Of a DNA stretch of 64,000 nucleotides, positions 19,276-28,528 are shown one piece after another. Every line of letters starts with the position of its first letter. Within the stretch, counting starts at the first letter, position 1. The DNA is from Neorhodopirellula lusitana (GTDB taxonomy: Bacteria > Planctomycetota > Planctomycetia > Pirellulales > Pirellulaceae), in contig NZ_FXUG01000001.1 in assembly GCF_900182915.1 (NCBI RefSeq), positions 1 through 64,000 of the forward strand. Direction: 5' to 3'. A model generated the notes under the pieces. That model was not told the origin of the DNA. It saw only the letters and a list, made by a program, of their open reading frames with translations, and did not search any database. A program made the position numbers and the translations under genes.

Positions 19276-20808
19276 TTAGAGCAAGTGTTTGGCTTTGACT
19301 TCCAAATACTGATTGACCAACGGCGCGGTCAATTCGTCTGGGAACGCATCGACAACCAGAACACCGCGGTGCCGAAGACCACGCAGGACTTCTTCACGCC
19401 ACACCAGGATGTCGGCTGCCGCGGCGGCCCGGTAAAGAGTGAAGTCGTCAACGGTCGACTCGTTAGCTTTTAAAGTTGAACCTACTAATTGGCCGTTTTG
19501 CGAATCGGCGGCAAGTGAGGCCAGCATCGGGGCGTCGGCGGCATCAAACATCTCTCGGTCACGCAATAACACGCCGAGCGGTAGGTGCGTCCCAGCTAAG
19601 TTGGACAGGTAATCGACGACAACTTCCGAGTTCACTTCGTCGACCACGTTGGTGATCATTGTCACCAACGACCGGCGTTTGCAGTACTGGTTTAAATGCA
19701 AGAAAGCTTGATCGTAGCGGGATTCGACCATGCGTGGGAATTGGTCAAACCCGGCTTGCAACAAGCGATTCATTTGGCTGGCCCCGCCACGCGGCGGGAT
19801 GTAGGCATGAACCCGATCGCTGAAGCAAATCATGCCCACCGCGTCGCCCTGGTTCAGGGCCACGTACGCCATCATCAGAGCGGCGTTTAATGCATGGTCC
19901 AGTAACGAATATCCGTCACGCTCGTTGGTCATCATCCGCCCACAATCGAGCATGAAGATTAGCCGCTGGCTTTGATCGCTTTGGAATTGGCGGACGGTGA
20001 GTTTGTTTCGTCTCGCTGTGCTTCGCCAATCGATGTGACGGTAGTTGTCGTCGCGGGTGTAGTCACGCAGTCGCTCAAAGTCACTGTCCTGGCCGATCCG
20101 GCGGGTTCGACGCACCCCGATCAAACTCAAACGGTCCGTTCGCGCAAGCATCGCATAGTCCGACAACTGTTTCATGTCGGGATACACGTTGATTCGGTTC
20201 GGGACATTCACTGTAATTTGACGCTGCCAAAATCGCAGCGGGCTTTCAACGCGAAGGTAGCAGTGTTCAAGCTCAAAGGCTCCGCGACGGTGTGCGGTCA
20301 GTTCGCCAGTGGCGTGAGCTTCTAGCCCGGGAGCAAGATCGAGCGTGTGCGTTTCAGGTTGTGCAGTGAAATGTTCGGGCAGGTCATCACGGAACTCCCC
20401 AACAAGTCGCATCGACGTTCGATTGCGTATCGTGAGTTTGCTTTCGATGGGCACGCGAAGTGAACCCGTTCGTGCGATCTCACGCTCGACTTCGATGTTC
20501 TCATGTTGGGAACCACCGCTGCCTAACCACAACAGCACAAAGTCGATGGAGGTCACGATAAAGATCAAACCATCAAGCAACGCCAAAACGGCGAGCCAAG
20601 CTACTGAGAAAACCGTCAGCACGGACACGCATACCGAGCCAGCCAGCAAGACGATCCACCATCGCGTGGGGAACGTGCGGGTCTGGGTCGCCGCAACCAC
20701 CAGCGGAAGACTCAACACGACCAACATCAGCCACGGCCACTGGCTGAACCACTGCAAGCCGTTTGACGAATCGATGGGAAGATTCGATTGCAAGAGAAAC
20801 GGTTCCAT
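19276..20808 (-). CDS. DUF58 / vWA-like membrane protein
   Basis: 510 residues with two N-terminal transmembrane helices (about 25-95) and a cytosolic part. The DUF58 signature is visible as FERLRDYTRDDNYRHIDWRS followed by ARRNKLTVRQFQ. A von Willebrand A-like fold follows, with LIFMLDCGRMM in place of DxSxS, so the metal site is degenerate. DUF58 proteins are usually encoded with MoxR ATPases; the only MoxR gene in the window is 10 kb upstream. ATG at 20808. The 253-bp spacer to tatC has no other gene. Confidence 0.9.
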   Translation of the reverse strand: MEPFLLQSNLPIDSSNGLQWFSQWPWLMLVVLSLPLVVAATQTRTFPTRWWIVLLAGSVCVSVLTVFSVAWLAVLALLDGLIFIVTSIDFVLLWLGSGGSQHENIEVEREIARTGSLRVPIESKLTIRNRTSMRLVGEFRDDLPEHFTAQPETHTLDLAPGLEAHATGELTAHRRGAFELEHCYLRVESPLRFWQRQITVNVPNRINVYPDMKQLSDYAMLARTDRLSLIGVRRTRRIGQDSDFERLRDYTRDDNYRHIDWRSTARRNKLTVRQFQSDQSQRLIFMLDCGRMMTNERDGYSLLDHALNAALMMAYVALNQGDAVGMICFSDRVHAYIPPRGGASQMNRLLQAGFDQFPRMVESRYDQAFLHLNQYCKRRSLVTMITNVVDEVNSEVVVDYLSNLAGTHLPLGVLLRDREMFDAADAPMLASLAADSQNGQLVGSTLKANESTVDDFTLYRAAAAADILVWREEVLRGLRHRGVLVVDAFPDELTAPLVNQYLEVKAKHLL

Positions 20809-21061
20809 CAGTTCAGCTTGGTTGAATGAACTCGAGCGAATTGGCTTGCCCCGGCTGATTGGGAAGCGACGAGGGCATCAGCCATCGGAAGGCTATCGTA
20901 CAACAATCTTAATGGCTGGCGAACATCTCGACGGCTGTCAAGCATCTCTGCGGTACGATCTGCAAAGCTCCAATCTAAGCCCGAGCCTCAACCAACGCAT
21001 GCGTCAATAGACGTCTGCGGCAGTATAGCAGGCTCGCTGGGTGCCGAAGCTGGCCAGTTGA

Positions 21062-22291
21062 CTAGGCAGGATCGTAGGCACCTTTTCCGAGTCCCCGGCC
21101 TCGCGGCATGTACGCACACATCCCGATTCCTAGGAAATACAGAATCAGCAGCGGGATCGCCAACGCGACCATGCTGGTCACGTCGGCCGGCGTGACCACC
21201 ATCGAGATCACAAAGATCACCAACACGGCCACTCGCCAGCTGCTGACGTAGTGTTCGGTTTCGATTAGGCCGATTCGTTGCAGGAACAGCATCACGAGCG
21301 GCAACTGAAATGCCACACCGAAACCGAGCGGCAGCATCAACACGAAATTGACGTAATAAGACAGGCGAGGTTCGACGGCGACATCCATGCTGTTGTTAAA
21401 CGCGAGCAAGAAATTCAGCACGTAATGCAGCACCAGGAAGAACGCCAGCGTCACACCGGCGGCAAAGAGGATCACGCTAAAGGGCAAGTAGATGTAGACG
21501 TAACGTCGTTCGTGCGTGTGCAAGCCCGCTGCGACGAAGCTCCACAGGTGATAGAAAATCATTGGTGAAGCCAGCACGGCACCGACAATCAAACCGGCCT
21601 TCACCCAGATCATGAAGGTCTCTTCGACTTTCAACGAGCTGACGCCTTTTTCGGATCGACGAAACTGAATCGTCGGGACCATTTTGGCAGGATCGGGGAC
21701 CTGCCCAATTGCCGCGACCAGGTCGGCAGTGTGCACTCGCTGGGTCGCTTGAATCCGTTCAGGCGTTGTTGCCGAATCGAGCGTTGCCGAATCAGGCACG
21801 CTTGCATCCAGCACTGCCGCATCAAGACCGGGAGATTCCAGATCCGTTGGCAAAGCGGGCTTCAACGTTTCGGCTGCATCGGGGCCTTCGCTTTCGAGGG
21901 TATTATCCGATGGATCGGCATCGCCTGGTGGCAGAGCGTACACCAGTTCCGCAACCAGAGAGTTTTGCATCAGGAATTGGTGGAACTCTTCCAGCTTGGT
22001 TTTGTCTGGATACTGGTCGCCTTCGGACAGGCCCATCAACGCCATGTCGCGATCCGCGTTGTACTCCACAATCGCTTGTTTCAGCGGTGCTTGGATGTAC
22101 TGAACGACGCGGTTGGCAAACAAAAGGCCGAAGGCGAGGCCGACCATCAGCCAAATGATCGCTTTGACCAGCGCGCCACGTAGCTCCTCAAGATGCTCAC
22201 CGAAGGTCATCGTCGAGTTGTCAAACAGGTCGTCTTTGGGGCGTGCCAGGGCGTCCACGGCGGTCTTTGTCGAAGGAGGGAGTGGGGACAT
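21062..22291 (-). CDS. tatC: Sec-independent translocase TatC with large periplasmic insertion
   Basis: 409 residues against about 250 in typical TatC. The cytosolic N-terminal signature MTFGEHLEELRGALVKAI (residues 28-45) and helix 1 are normal. So are the later helices with SPMIFYHLWSFVAAGLHTHE and VVTPADVTSM. The extra length is almost all in the first periplasmic loop: about 155 residues separate helix 1 from the conserved LKVEETF at about 220. Residues 121-185 of this loop are an Asp/Ala/Pro/Ser-rich stretch encoded by a 15-bp tandem array. tatA/tatB are not adjacent. ATG at 22291. Confidence 0.93.
   Translation of the reverse strand: MSPLPPSTKTAVDALARPKDDLFDNSTMTFGEHLEELRGALVKAIIWLMVGLAFGLLFANRVVQYIQAPLKQAIVEYNADRDMALMGLSEGDQYPDKTKLEEFHQFLMQNSLVAELVYALPPGDADPSDNTLESEGPDAAETLKPALPTDLESPGLDAAVLDASVPDSATLDSATTPERIQATQRVHTADLVAAIGQVPDPAKMVPTIQFRRSEKGVSSLKVEETFMIWVKAGLIVGAVLASPMIFYHLWSFVAAGLHTHERRYVYIYLPFSVILFAAGVTLAFFLVLHYVLNFLLAFNNSMDVAVEPRLSYYVNFVLMLPLGFGVAFQLPLVMLFLQRIGLIETEHYVSSWRVAVLVIFVISMVVTPADVTSMVALAIPLLILYFLGIGMCAYMPRGRGLGKGAYDPA
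21768..21827. repeat. Four 15-bp repeats inside the TatC insertion
   Basis: Contiguous 15-bp units start at 21768, 21783, 21798 and 21813. The first two (gttgccgaatcgagc, gttgccgaatcaggc) are nearly identical and the last two are more diverged. Confidence 0.75.
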
Positions 22292-22384
22292 CAGGGGGAT
22301 TCGGGTAGGTGGATCGAAACTCGCGAACGGTTCGGTTACCTTCGAATGTTCCCATAGTTTAACTGTTCCCAGAAAAGTCGCACG

Positions 22385-22948
22385 ATGACACAGCTACCAA
22401 ATTCCGAAGCCGTTTCACCGATTACCCTGCAAGGCTGCCGTGTGTTGGCGTTTGTGGGCGAAATTTACGAAGATCTTGAGCTTTGGTATCCCAAATTTCG
22501 GTTGATCGAGGCAGGAGCCGAGGTGATTGTCGCAGGCCCCTCTGCTGGCGAGAATTACAACGGAAAGCTCGGATATCCCTGTGTCAGCGACACGGCGATC
22601 GCGGACATGAACGCGGCTGATTTTGACGCGCTTTTGGTTCCCGGCGGCTTCATGCCGGATAAATTGCGGCGTGATCCGAAGGTTTTGCAGTTGGTTCGCG
22701 ACTTTGACGAGGCCGGCAAGCCGATCGCCGCGATTTGCCACGGCGGCTGGATTCCGATCAGCGCCGGCGTCTATCGGGGCGTCCGAGTGACCGGATCGCC
22801 GGGAATCAAAGACGATTTGGTGAACGCCGGAGCGATTTACGAAGACGCCGCGGTCGTGGTGGACAAACACCACGTATCGAGTCGTCGACCGGACGATTTG
22901 CCGGACTTCTGTCGTCAATTTCTGGCTTTGATCGCGGCTGGACGTTGA
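22385..22948 (+). CDS. DJ-1/PfpI family protein
   Basis: 187 residues forming one class I glutamine-amidotransferase-like domain. The nucleophile elbow AAICHGGW (Cys about residue 118) and the conserved Glu in VGEIYEDLELWYP are present. VLLVPGG-type strand ALLVPGGFMPDKLRRD precedes it, and KHHVSSRRPDDLPDF is near the end as in PfpI/YhbO. Members act as proteases, deglycases or chaperones; which applies here is not readable. Divergent from tatC with 93 bp between the starts. Confidence 0.9.
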   Translation: MTQLPNSEAVSPITLQGCRVLAFVGEIYEDLELWYPKFRLIEAGAEVIVAGPSAGENYNGKLGYPCVSDTAIADMNAADFDALLVPGGFMPDKLRRDPKVLQLVRDFDEAGKPIAAICHGGWIPISAGVYRGVRVTGSPGIKDDLVNAGAIYEDAAVVVDKHHVSSRRPDDLPDFCRQFLALIAAGR

Positions 22949-22959
22949 CACCTGGGTTC

Positions 22960-23017
22960 GTGAATTCGTATAGCCGAGCCATGGTGGACTCTTTCGGACG
23001 ACAATTTACGAATTCAC
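22960..23017. repeat. 11-bp perfect inverted repeat before a lipoprotein gene
   Basis: gtgaattcgta (22960-22970) and its exact complement tacgaattcac (23007-23017) flank 36 bp. The right arm ends 10 bp before the lipoprotein start codon and the left arm begins 11 bp after the DJ-1 stop. It could be a long-loop hairpin blocking the start, or two operator half-sites. Confidence 0.55.
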
Positions 23018-23027
23018 ACGTATCGCG

Positions 23028-23969
23028 ATGACGTTAACGAAACTTGCGATCGGTGATGTTGGACTGGCGGTGGCGATCACGGTTTGTGTGTCGCTATCGG
23101 GCTGTTCAATCTTTTCAGCTGGCTCCCTTTGGGAATCAGGTGGCGGTTTGGCTGCCTGGTCGGCGAGTTCAGAATCCGATGGGGACACGTCGAATCAGCG
23201 GCACTCGGCGCAGCATTCGTCTTTGAAGCTGACCCAGCAGTCACGACAAACGATGTCGTTAGAAGTGGATTTTCGGCACGTGCCAGTCACGGCGCTGGGC
23301 AAAGAATTGTGGCGTGGCGTTGATGAAACGGTCTTTTCCGCTGAAGTACGCAAGGCTTGGTTGGACAATGGCATCCGGATCGGCTTGGTCTCGGCGACCG
23401 GCGATCCATTCGAATTGACGAACGCGGAATCCGACGGCGACGGAGATCCCACGAACCAGCTTCTCGCTCGTGCGGACGTTTTGGGGAACCACTCCGAAGG
23501 CCGCGAGATCATTCCCTTGCATCCTTCTCGCCGGCATGAATTGCCACTCTCTCGATCGCTGGAAGGTTCGCAGGTCGTGCTGTTTCGACGAACGAGCGGT
23601 TTGATGGGACAAAGCGTTCAGTCGCCGCAACTGTTGTTGGCACTGACGGCCGTACGTGGACCTCGAGAAGGCCAAGCGACCTTGCAAATTCGACCCGAAA
23701 TCCAACACGGGGCCGTCAAACAACAGTTCGTCAGCAGCGAAACTGCGGTTCGAATTCACGCTGGACGCGAGCAATGGAAACTACCCGAGTTGGACCTTTC
23801 GTGGATTGCGAAACCCGACACTCGGCTGCTTTTGGCTCCGGCGTTACAACAAAACGGTGACGAATCCGTTGTTGGTCAGCCGACTTTTGGGCTCGGTCGT
23901 CAAATGTTGCGAGACGATCAACACGTCGAGGACGATCAATGCATCGTCACACTGTTGCGGCTGAACTAA
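23028..23969 (+). CDS. Putative lipoprotein of unknown function
   Basis: 313 residues. The N-terminus is a lipoprotein signal peptide ending in LSGC (Cys about residue 26). The mature protein has no recognised domain; it contains short beta-strand-like stretches such as VVLFRRTSGLMGQ, LLLALTAVRGPREGQATLQI and TRLLLAPALQQ. Starts at ATG 23028 immediately after the inverted repeat. It may be co-oriented with the DJ-1 gene but the 79-bp gap and repeat argue for separate control. Confidence 0.7.
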   Translation: MTLTKLAIGDVGLAVAITVCVSLSGCSIFSAGSLWESGGGLAAWSASSESDGDTSNQRHSAQHSSLKLTQQSRQTMSLEVDFRHVPVTALGKELWRGVDETVFSAEVRKAWLDNGIRIGLVSATGDPFELTNAESDGDGDPTNQLLARADVLGNHSEGREIIPLHPSRRHELPLSRSLEGSQVVLFRRTSGLMGQSVQSPQLLLALTAVRGPREGQATLQIRPEIQHGAVKQQFVSSETAVRIHAGREQWKLPELDLSWIAKPDTRLLLAPALQQNGDESVVGQPTFGLGRQMLRDDQHVEDDQCIVTLLRLN

Positions 23970-24009
23970 TTCGCTGGTTCCAGGCGAGCGACGGCTGCAC
24001 CCGATGTTA

Positions 24010-24073
24010 CTGCAGCACCCAGCTACTGCGGCACCCAGCCACTACGGCACTCAGTCACTACCGCACGCAGTGT
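24010..24073. repeat. Four 16-bp tandem repeats, intergenic
   Basis: Contiguous 16-bp units start at 24010, 24026, 24042 and 24058: ctgcagcacccagcta, ctgcggcacccagcca, ctacggcactcagtca, ctaccgcacgcagtgt. They lie between two lipoprotein genes. Confidence 0.8.
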
Positions 24074-24136
24074 TAAACGGTGCCGGTTGCGAAAGAATTT
24101 CTAAAGATTGGGGCTGGGGTGGTCGATCAGACTGAA

Positions 24137-24619
24137 ATGAAAGCCAGTTGCTCTTACCGAACCACGCCGGGACCCGTAACCACATCGGGACCCGTGTTGT
24201 CCAATTCGGTTTGGCTTTTACGTTCGTTGCACCAGGCAGCCTGTGTTTTGCTGGTGGTGGCTTGTTTCGCTTCGACAGGGTGCCTCGCGTTGGGAATACC
24301 CAGTCAGCGATTACATGATCCCGACGACCAAGGCGGTATTTTGGGCGACTGGAAAAGGTCCAACGCTCGCACGCCCGCAGAAATCACCGCCGAGCTGGTT
24401 GCTGAGGGTGCGGTCATCCGGTGTGCCGACGGTGCCTGCAGCGGTGTGACACATCCCGGCCATTTCGACGAATCGTGTCTGGGCGGCTTACCCGCCTTGG
24501 ACGTGGACCCGATCACAGGCGGTGGTCCTGGAACAGAGGAAGAGCCGCCTGAAGTTCCTTGGCCCAAGTATCATCCGTTGCCCACCCGGCCTGTCTTCGG
24601 ATCGCCGTACCCCAACTGA
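24137..24619 (+). CDS. Putative small lipoprotein
   Basis: 160 residues. A hydrophobic segment (ACVLLVVACFASTGC) ends in a lipobox, with the acceptor Cys about 49 residues from the ATG at 24137. The n-region is long, and in-frame GTG codons after it are alternative starts. The mature part is short, Pro/Gly/Asp-rich, with four further cysteines in CADGACSG and DESCLGG, and ends in a proline-rich tail. No family recognised. Confidence 0.55.
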   Translation: MKASCSYRTTPGPVTTSGPVLSNSVWLLRSLHQAACVLLVVACFASTGCLALGIPSQRLHDPDDQGGILGDWKRSNARTPAEITAELVAEGAVIRCADGACSGVTHPGHFDESCLGGLPALDVDPITGGGPGTEEEPPEVPWPKYHPLPTRPVFGSPYPN

Positions 24620-24659
24620 GCCGAAGTGGCAGATGGCCGCCGGATTCTCTGAACGCTCC

Positions 24660-24715
24660 AGGTGACATGCCCAAGGTGATATGCCAGAGCAGAGAATCCC
24701 GAGACGAGAATCCCG
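24660..24715. repeat. Four 14-bp tandem units upstream of trpA
   Basis: Two pairs of 14-bp units: aggtgacatgccca / aggtgatatgccag (24660-24687), then agcagagaatcccg / agacgagaatcccg (24688-24715). They lie in the 190-bp spacer before trpA. Confidence 0.7.
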
Positions 24716-24809
24716 AATTGGGTGGCCTGAAGTAGGCGTGTTGTGAGAATTCACGCGGGGATCTAATCTTTTGGGCCTAAGTTACACCGATTCGTTCTAG
24801 GTACACGGC

Positions 24810-25643
24810 ATGTCCGATCTCTCGCGTTTGTTCGATCAACTTCGCAGCCAAAATCGCAAGGCGCTGATGCCTTTCGTCACCGCGGGTGATCCCGATATCC
24901 AGACCACCGCCGCCGTGGTGGCCGCGGCTCGGGAAGCCGGCGCGGACCTGTGTGAGATTGGTGTTCCTTACAGCGATCCGATTGCGGACGGCCCCGTGAT
25001 TCAGGCTTCGTATCAACGGGCACTGGAAGCCGGTTTCCGCTTGCAGAACATTTTTGACCTGGGCGATCAGCTTTCACAAGGCGACACCAAGGCGATGCCC
25101 AAGGTGACCATGGTCAGCTACTCGATTATCTATCGGGTTGGCATGAAGGCTTATGTCGAGCGGGCGATGAAGGCGGGTTACAGCGGCGCAATCGTGCCCG
25201 ACTTGTTGATCGAGGAAGCCGCTCCGTTGAGTGCGGTGTGCCAGGAAGCAGGATTTGATTTGATTCAGCTGATCACGCCCACAACGACTCGTGATCGCCA
25301 GAAAAAAATCGTTGAACTGACGACTGGATTTTTGTACTACGTTTCGGTCACCGGGATCACCGGGGAGCGTTCGGCACTGCCATCGGAGATCGTCGACAGC
25401 GTTTCTTGGTTACGTGATCAAACCTCACTACCGGTTTGCATTGGATTTGGAATCAGCAGTCCGGAAACCGCTGCTCAGCTCGCCCCCATTTCGGATGGTT
25501 TGATTGTCGGCTCGGCGATCGTACGCCGGATGGCCGAAGCAGCGGCCTCGGCGAAAAAAGCGGGAGGCGATCCCGTTGCATCGGCGGCGTCCGAAGTGAA
25601 AGCGTTCTGCGAACAACTGCGATCGGCAATCGACAACGCGTAG
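24810..25643 (+). CDS. trpA: Tryptophan synthase alpha chain
   Basis: 277 residues, a TIM barrel cleaving indole-3-glycerol phosphate to indole and glyceraldehyde-3-phosphate. The catalytic Glu lies in ADLCEIGVPYSDP (about residue 50) and the catalytic Asp in SDPIADGPVIQ (about 61). The glycine-rich phosphate loops FGISSP and GLIVGSAIVRRM are near the end. The gene stands alone: trpB and the rest of the pathway are not next to it. No Trp-rich leader or terminator is visible upstream. Confidence 0.97.
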   Translation: MSDLSRLFDQLRSQNRKALMPFVTAGDPDIQTTAAVVAAAREAGADLCEIGVPYSDPIADGPVIQASYQRALEAGFRLQNIFDLGDQLSQGDTKAMPKVTMVSYSIIYRVGMKAYVERAMKAGYSGAIVPDLLIEEAAPLSAVCQEAGFDLIQLITPTTTRDRQKKIVELTTGFLYYVSVTGITGERSALPSEIVDSVSWLRDQTSLPVCIGFGISSPETAAQLAPISDGLIVGSAIVRRMAEAAASAKKAGGDPVASAASEVKAFCEQLRSAIDNA

Positions 25644-25729
25644 GCCATGGGCCCCGGCGAGTTGTGGACTTTGGGCTTCCGGCGAACTTCCAATCAGCAG
25701 CAGCTAGCCAGCTAGAGTTTGCGAACGTG

Positions 25730-27196
25730 TCAAAGTGTCTTGAGGTATTCCAGGACGGCCGTTTTTTCGTCCTCCGTTAGAACGTTCGGGTAGGTGTGCC
25801 CGGCCGCTGACTTGCCAAATCGGCGAGTGTCGAAGTGGTTCCGCCGAACCGCGACGTCAGGATTTTCCAGTGGCACACGGTTCACCGTTTCGACACTCAG
25901 ACCAACTTTGGATGGGTCGAGTTTTTCGCTGGTGCGATGCCAAATCTCGGGTCGTTGCTCGGGATGAAGTACGTGCCAAAGTGTGGGGACGCTGCCGTTA
26001 TGAAAGTACGGGGCACTGGCCCAGGCTCCGTCCAGCGGTGGAGCCACGTAGCCTTCGGGGTTCACGATCGTGGTTTGTTCGTCGGCCTGACCCACGTTGG
26101 CAAACCAACTTTTGGAATACTTCAGCCGACCGGCCGCTGGTAAGGCACGCAGCCGAACCGGATCGGTGCCGATCTCGTCAATGGGCACTCTATGGTTTGG
26201 GTACGCTGCGATGTTTTCGGCCTCGGTGGCATGGCCGTAGGTGCCGTGGCAATCGGCACAGTTCTGTTCAAAGAGGTGCTTGCCGGTTTGGGCGAGCGAG
26301 GCATTCGTTGGATGTGGGTACTGGGGCGGTCGCAGTGATGACAAGTACGCATAGACATGGCGAAAATCGTTTTCGTGTGTTGCAAAAAAGTCCGGGCCGT
26401 TTTCAGGGACCAGCATGAACTGCATCAACCCACGATGGCCCTTTTGCGCAAAACCATCGATGTAGATGTACGGGCGTTTGTAGAAGTGCCACCATGGCGG
26501 CGCGTCCATGTCGTGATGCGTGAATGACGCTGGTGGTTTGTCGATGACCTCTAAATCTTCGTTGCGGAAGTGCATCAGTCCCATTCCGAAAACGACCGCG
26601 TTGGTGGTGCCATGCGTGGTGCCCAGTGGGATGACCAGGGATCCCAGGTCCATGCGAGTCATGGGCTGGCCGATACGAAACTTGGTACTGCGAATCTCTT
26701 CGGTCATCGTTTGCAAGGCAAAGCGGTTGTTGGGCGCGCCAGGTGTGGGGACTCCATCAACCGAACCGCCGTGACATGAAAAGCAATTCATGGTCCAGTT
26801 GCCATTGTCGGAAACGACATACTGCAACGGCTTACCCGGGTTCGGCTCCGTCGGGGCATGTTCTGGCCGGGGCGTCAGCCCGTAACGCTCAAACGCCATT
26901 GTTCGTCGCTGGGCAATGGAATCGGCTTCGGCCTGGCTGCGAAGCGGTTCTGGCCAACTTTGCCAAACGTGATCAATCACCGTTTGATTGAAGTCAGACG
27001 GCAAAAACGCCTTTTCCGTTAACAGCCGATATCCTTCGGCCGGATCACCGAAAGTTACTGTGGGTTCACTCTCGTTTTCAGCATTCGCAAGAGTGGGAGC
27101 AGTCGCCAGAGAAAATGCCATCAAGCACGCTGGCACCCACATTCGGCTTGTGAGGATACGTGCCAGGCCGTCGTGGGCGGAGGTGGAGCGAAGCAT
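25730..27196 (-). CDS. Periplasmic di-haem cytochrome c, RoxA/MauG-like
   Basis: 488 residues. Two haem-c attachment motifs are visible: CFSCHGG (about 138-144) and CADCHGTYG (about 313-321). The second is followed by the RoxA-like block APPLDGAWASAPYFHNGSVP about 80 residues later, which is shared by di-haem peroxidase and rubber-oxygenase-like proteins. The N-terminal signal peptide ends near TLANA. The frame is open to a GTG at 27238; ATG at 27196 keeps the basic residues before the hydrophobic core. Substrate unknown; classification as a peroxidase or oxygenase is inference. Confidence 0.82.
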   Translation of the reverse strand: MLRSTSAHDGLARILTSRMWVPACLMAFSLATAPTLANAENESEPTVTFGDPAEGYRLLTEKAFLPSDFNQTVIDHVWQSWPEPLRSQAEADSIAQRRTMAFERYGLTPRPEHAPTEPNPGKPLQYVVSDNGNWTMNCFSCHGGSVDGVPTPGAPNNRFALQTMTEEIRSTKFRIGQPMTRMDLGSLVIPLGTTHGTTNAVVFGMGLMHFRNEDLEVIDKPPASFTHHDMDAPPWWHFYKRPYIYIDGFAQKGHRGLMQFMLVPENGPDFFATHENDFRHVYAYLSSLRPPQYPHPTNASLAQTGKHLFEQNCADCHGTYGHATEAENIAAYPNHRVPIDEIGTDPVRLRALPAAGRLKYSKSWFANVGQADEQTTIVNPEGYVAPPLDGAWASAPYFHNGSVPTLWHVLHPEQRPEIWHRTSEKLDPSKVGLSVETVNRVPLENPDVAVRRNHFDTRRFGKSAAGHTYPNVLTEDEKTAVLEYLKTL

Positions 27197-27349
27197 GGGG
27201 ATCAGTGAATCGACAAGGGCGGCAAAGAAAGAACGCACGGGAAACGTTTCTATCTTATGACCCTGGCTATCGGGGGTGCCAATTCAATGGAGGATTCAGT
27301 CGCGAAACCTTTGTAATTCTCAATCTCAGACAGCAGTCTCAATGTTTTT

Positions 27350-28528
27350 TTACTGTTGGATCGAAGCCTTGACCCAATCATTCAGTTGGAAACTGGTCGA
27401 TGAATCAGCAAGTTGCTGGGTTTCTAGACGCTGCAGTTTTCGACGTGCATCGCAGTAATCCAACGCCACGACTCGCAGTTGGGTGGGAAGTTTGCGGATG
27501 ACGGGGTCCGTGTAAGGGTCGGCATTTTGGAAAACCAACCGATCCACCCAAGCACCGCTGGGAGCGTCGCTCTCGATATCAATTTTGGCAGCCACGTGAC
27601 GAATCAAAGTCGACAAAGAATGCGTCGCTGAAACGGTGCGGATCTTGCTCGCCTCGCTTCGCAGCACTTGTTCTGTGTCGGCCATCGATTTAGCCAAACG
27701 CCAAGCCACTGGATCTCCCTCGGCATGCACGGCGACCGCGAATCGACCTTGGCCGATAGGGTGCACTTTGTTGGAGTCATCGCCCAATACGGGGATGCTG
27801 GAAAACTTGCTGGACGATGGAGTCCGCCCCATTGCCACCACCGAAACATCCAACAGACCGGCACGGAAGCCGACTGGAACTTGGAAAGTTACCTTGAACT
27901 CTTTCTCGCCTTCGAGAACCTGGGTCGAAGTCCAGCGTAACTTGTAATAAACGCCTCGTCCGCGTTCAATTGTTCCGGATGCGGTCACCGCATGCAGGGG
28001 AGCTTGGCGGCGATACTGCATCGTCTCGCCTTCTTTTTGATTGGTATCAAAACCGGCATGGGCTCCACCAAGTTGCAGCGGTGTGGCATCGAACGACATG
28101 CCCAACGAGTTGGTTTGTTCGTCAATCTTCTTGTACTCGATCGGGCCATCGTAGTCGCTGGCCGTTTCAGTGCGTGGGGCGTAATCGACGACTCGCCAAG
28201 AAGCGTCACGGGGCACGCAGCGAATCATCCAGCGATCTATCTCGGGGACCTTTTCACCCGAAACCAACGACGACAATCGCAACGCGACCTCGACGGTGTC
28301 ACCGCTGCCGTATGCGGGCGACGAGGCAGCGTCCAGTGTCGTGACCGGGATTGCGACTGCGGTGGGAGGCAGGTCGAAAGAGATCGCGTGGCCGCTAGCC
28401 GCGTCAGCGGTTGCGGGTGAGAAGCCGCAAGCGACGCTGACCAGAAGAAGAGTTGTGGCCGAGAAGTGGGAGGTTGAAAAGTGAGATGCCGAGAAGCAAA
28501 GAGAGTAGGCGTGTTTGAAAGCGTTCAT
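27350..28528 (-). CDS. Exported protein of unknown function
   Basis: 392 residues with a signal peptide of unusual length. Its n-region contains a SHFSTSHFS repeat from a 15-bp tandem array, and cleavage is likely near ATADA. The mature part looks mostly beta. Conserved-looking pieces are DRWMIRCVPRDASWRVVDYA, YYKLRWTSTQVLEGEKEFKV and a C-terminal helix. No domain recognised. It lies 112 bp upstream of the cytochrome gene on the same strand, so a functional link to it is possible. Confidence 0.65.
   Translation of the reverse strand: MNAFKHAYSLCFSASHFSTSHFSATTLLLVSVACGFSPATADAASGHAISFDLPPTAVAIPVTTLDAASSPAYGSGDTVEVALRLSSLVSGEKVPEIDRWMIRCVPRDASWRVVDYAPRTETASDYDGPIEYKKIDEQTNSLGMSFDATPLQLGGAHAGFDTNQKEGETMQYRRQAPLHAVTASGTIERGRGVYYKLRWTSTQVLEGEKEFKVTFQVPVGFRAGLLDVSVVAMGRTPSSSKFSSIPVLGDDSNKVHPIGQGRFAVAVHAEGDPVAWRLAKSMADTEQVLRSEASKIRTVSATHSLSTLIRHVAAKIDIESDAPSGAWVDRLVFQNADPYTDPVIRKLPTQLRVVALDYCDARRKLQRLETQQLADSSTSFQLNDWVKASIQQ
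28458..28502. repeat. Three 15-bp repeats in a signal peptide
   Basis: Contiguous units gccgagaagtgggag, gttgaaaagtgagat and gccgagaagcaaaga encode the repeated n-region of the exported protein at 27350-28528. Confidence 0.7.

Noticed and set aside
24640-24809. Trp attenuator before trpA
   Set aside because: No Trp-rich short ORF and no hairpin with a T-tract in the spacer.
27308-27351. Terminator from a seven-T run near 27345
   Set aside because: The hairpin before it has only a 4-bp stem, and the T-run is on the wrong strand for the adjacent minus-strand gene.
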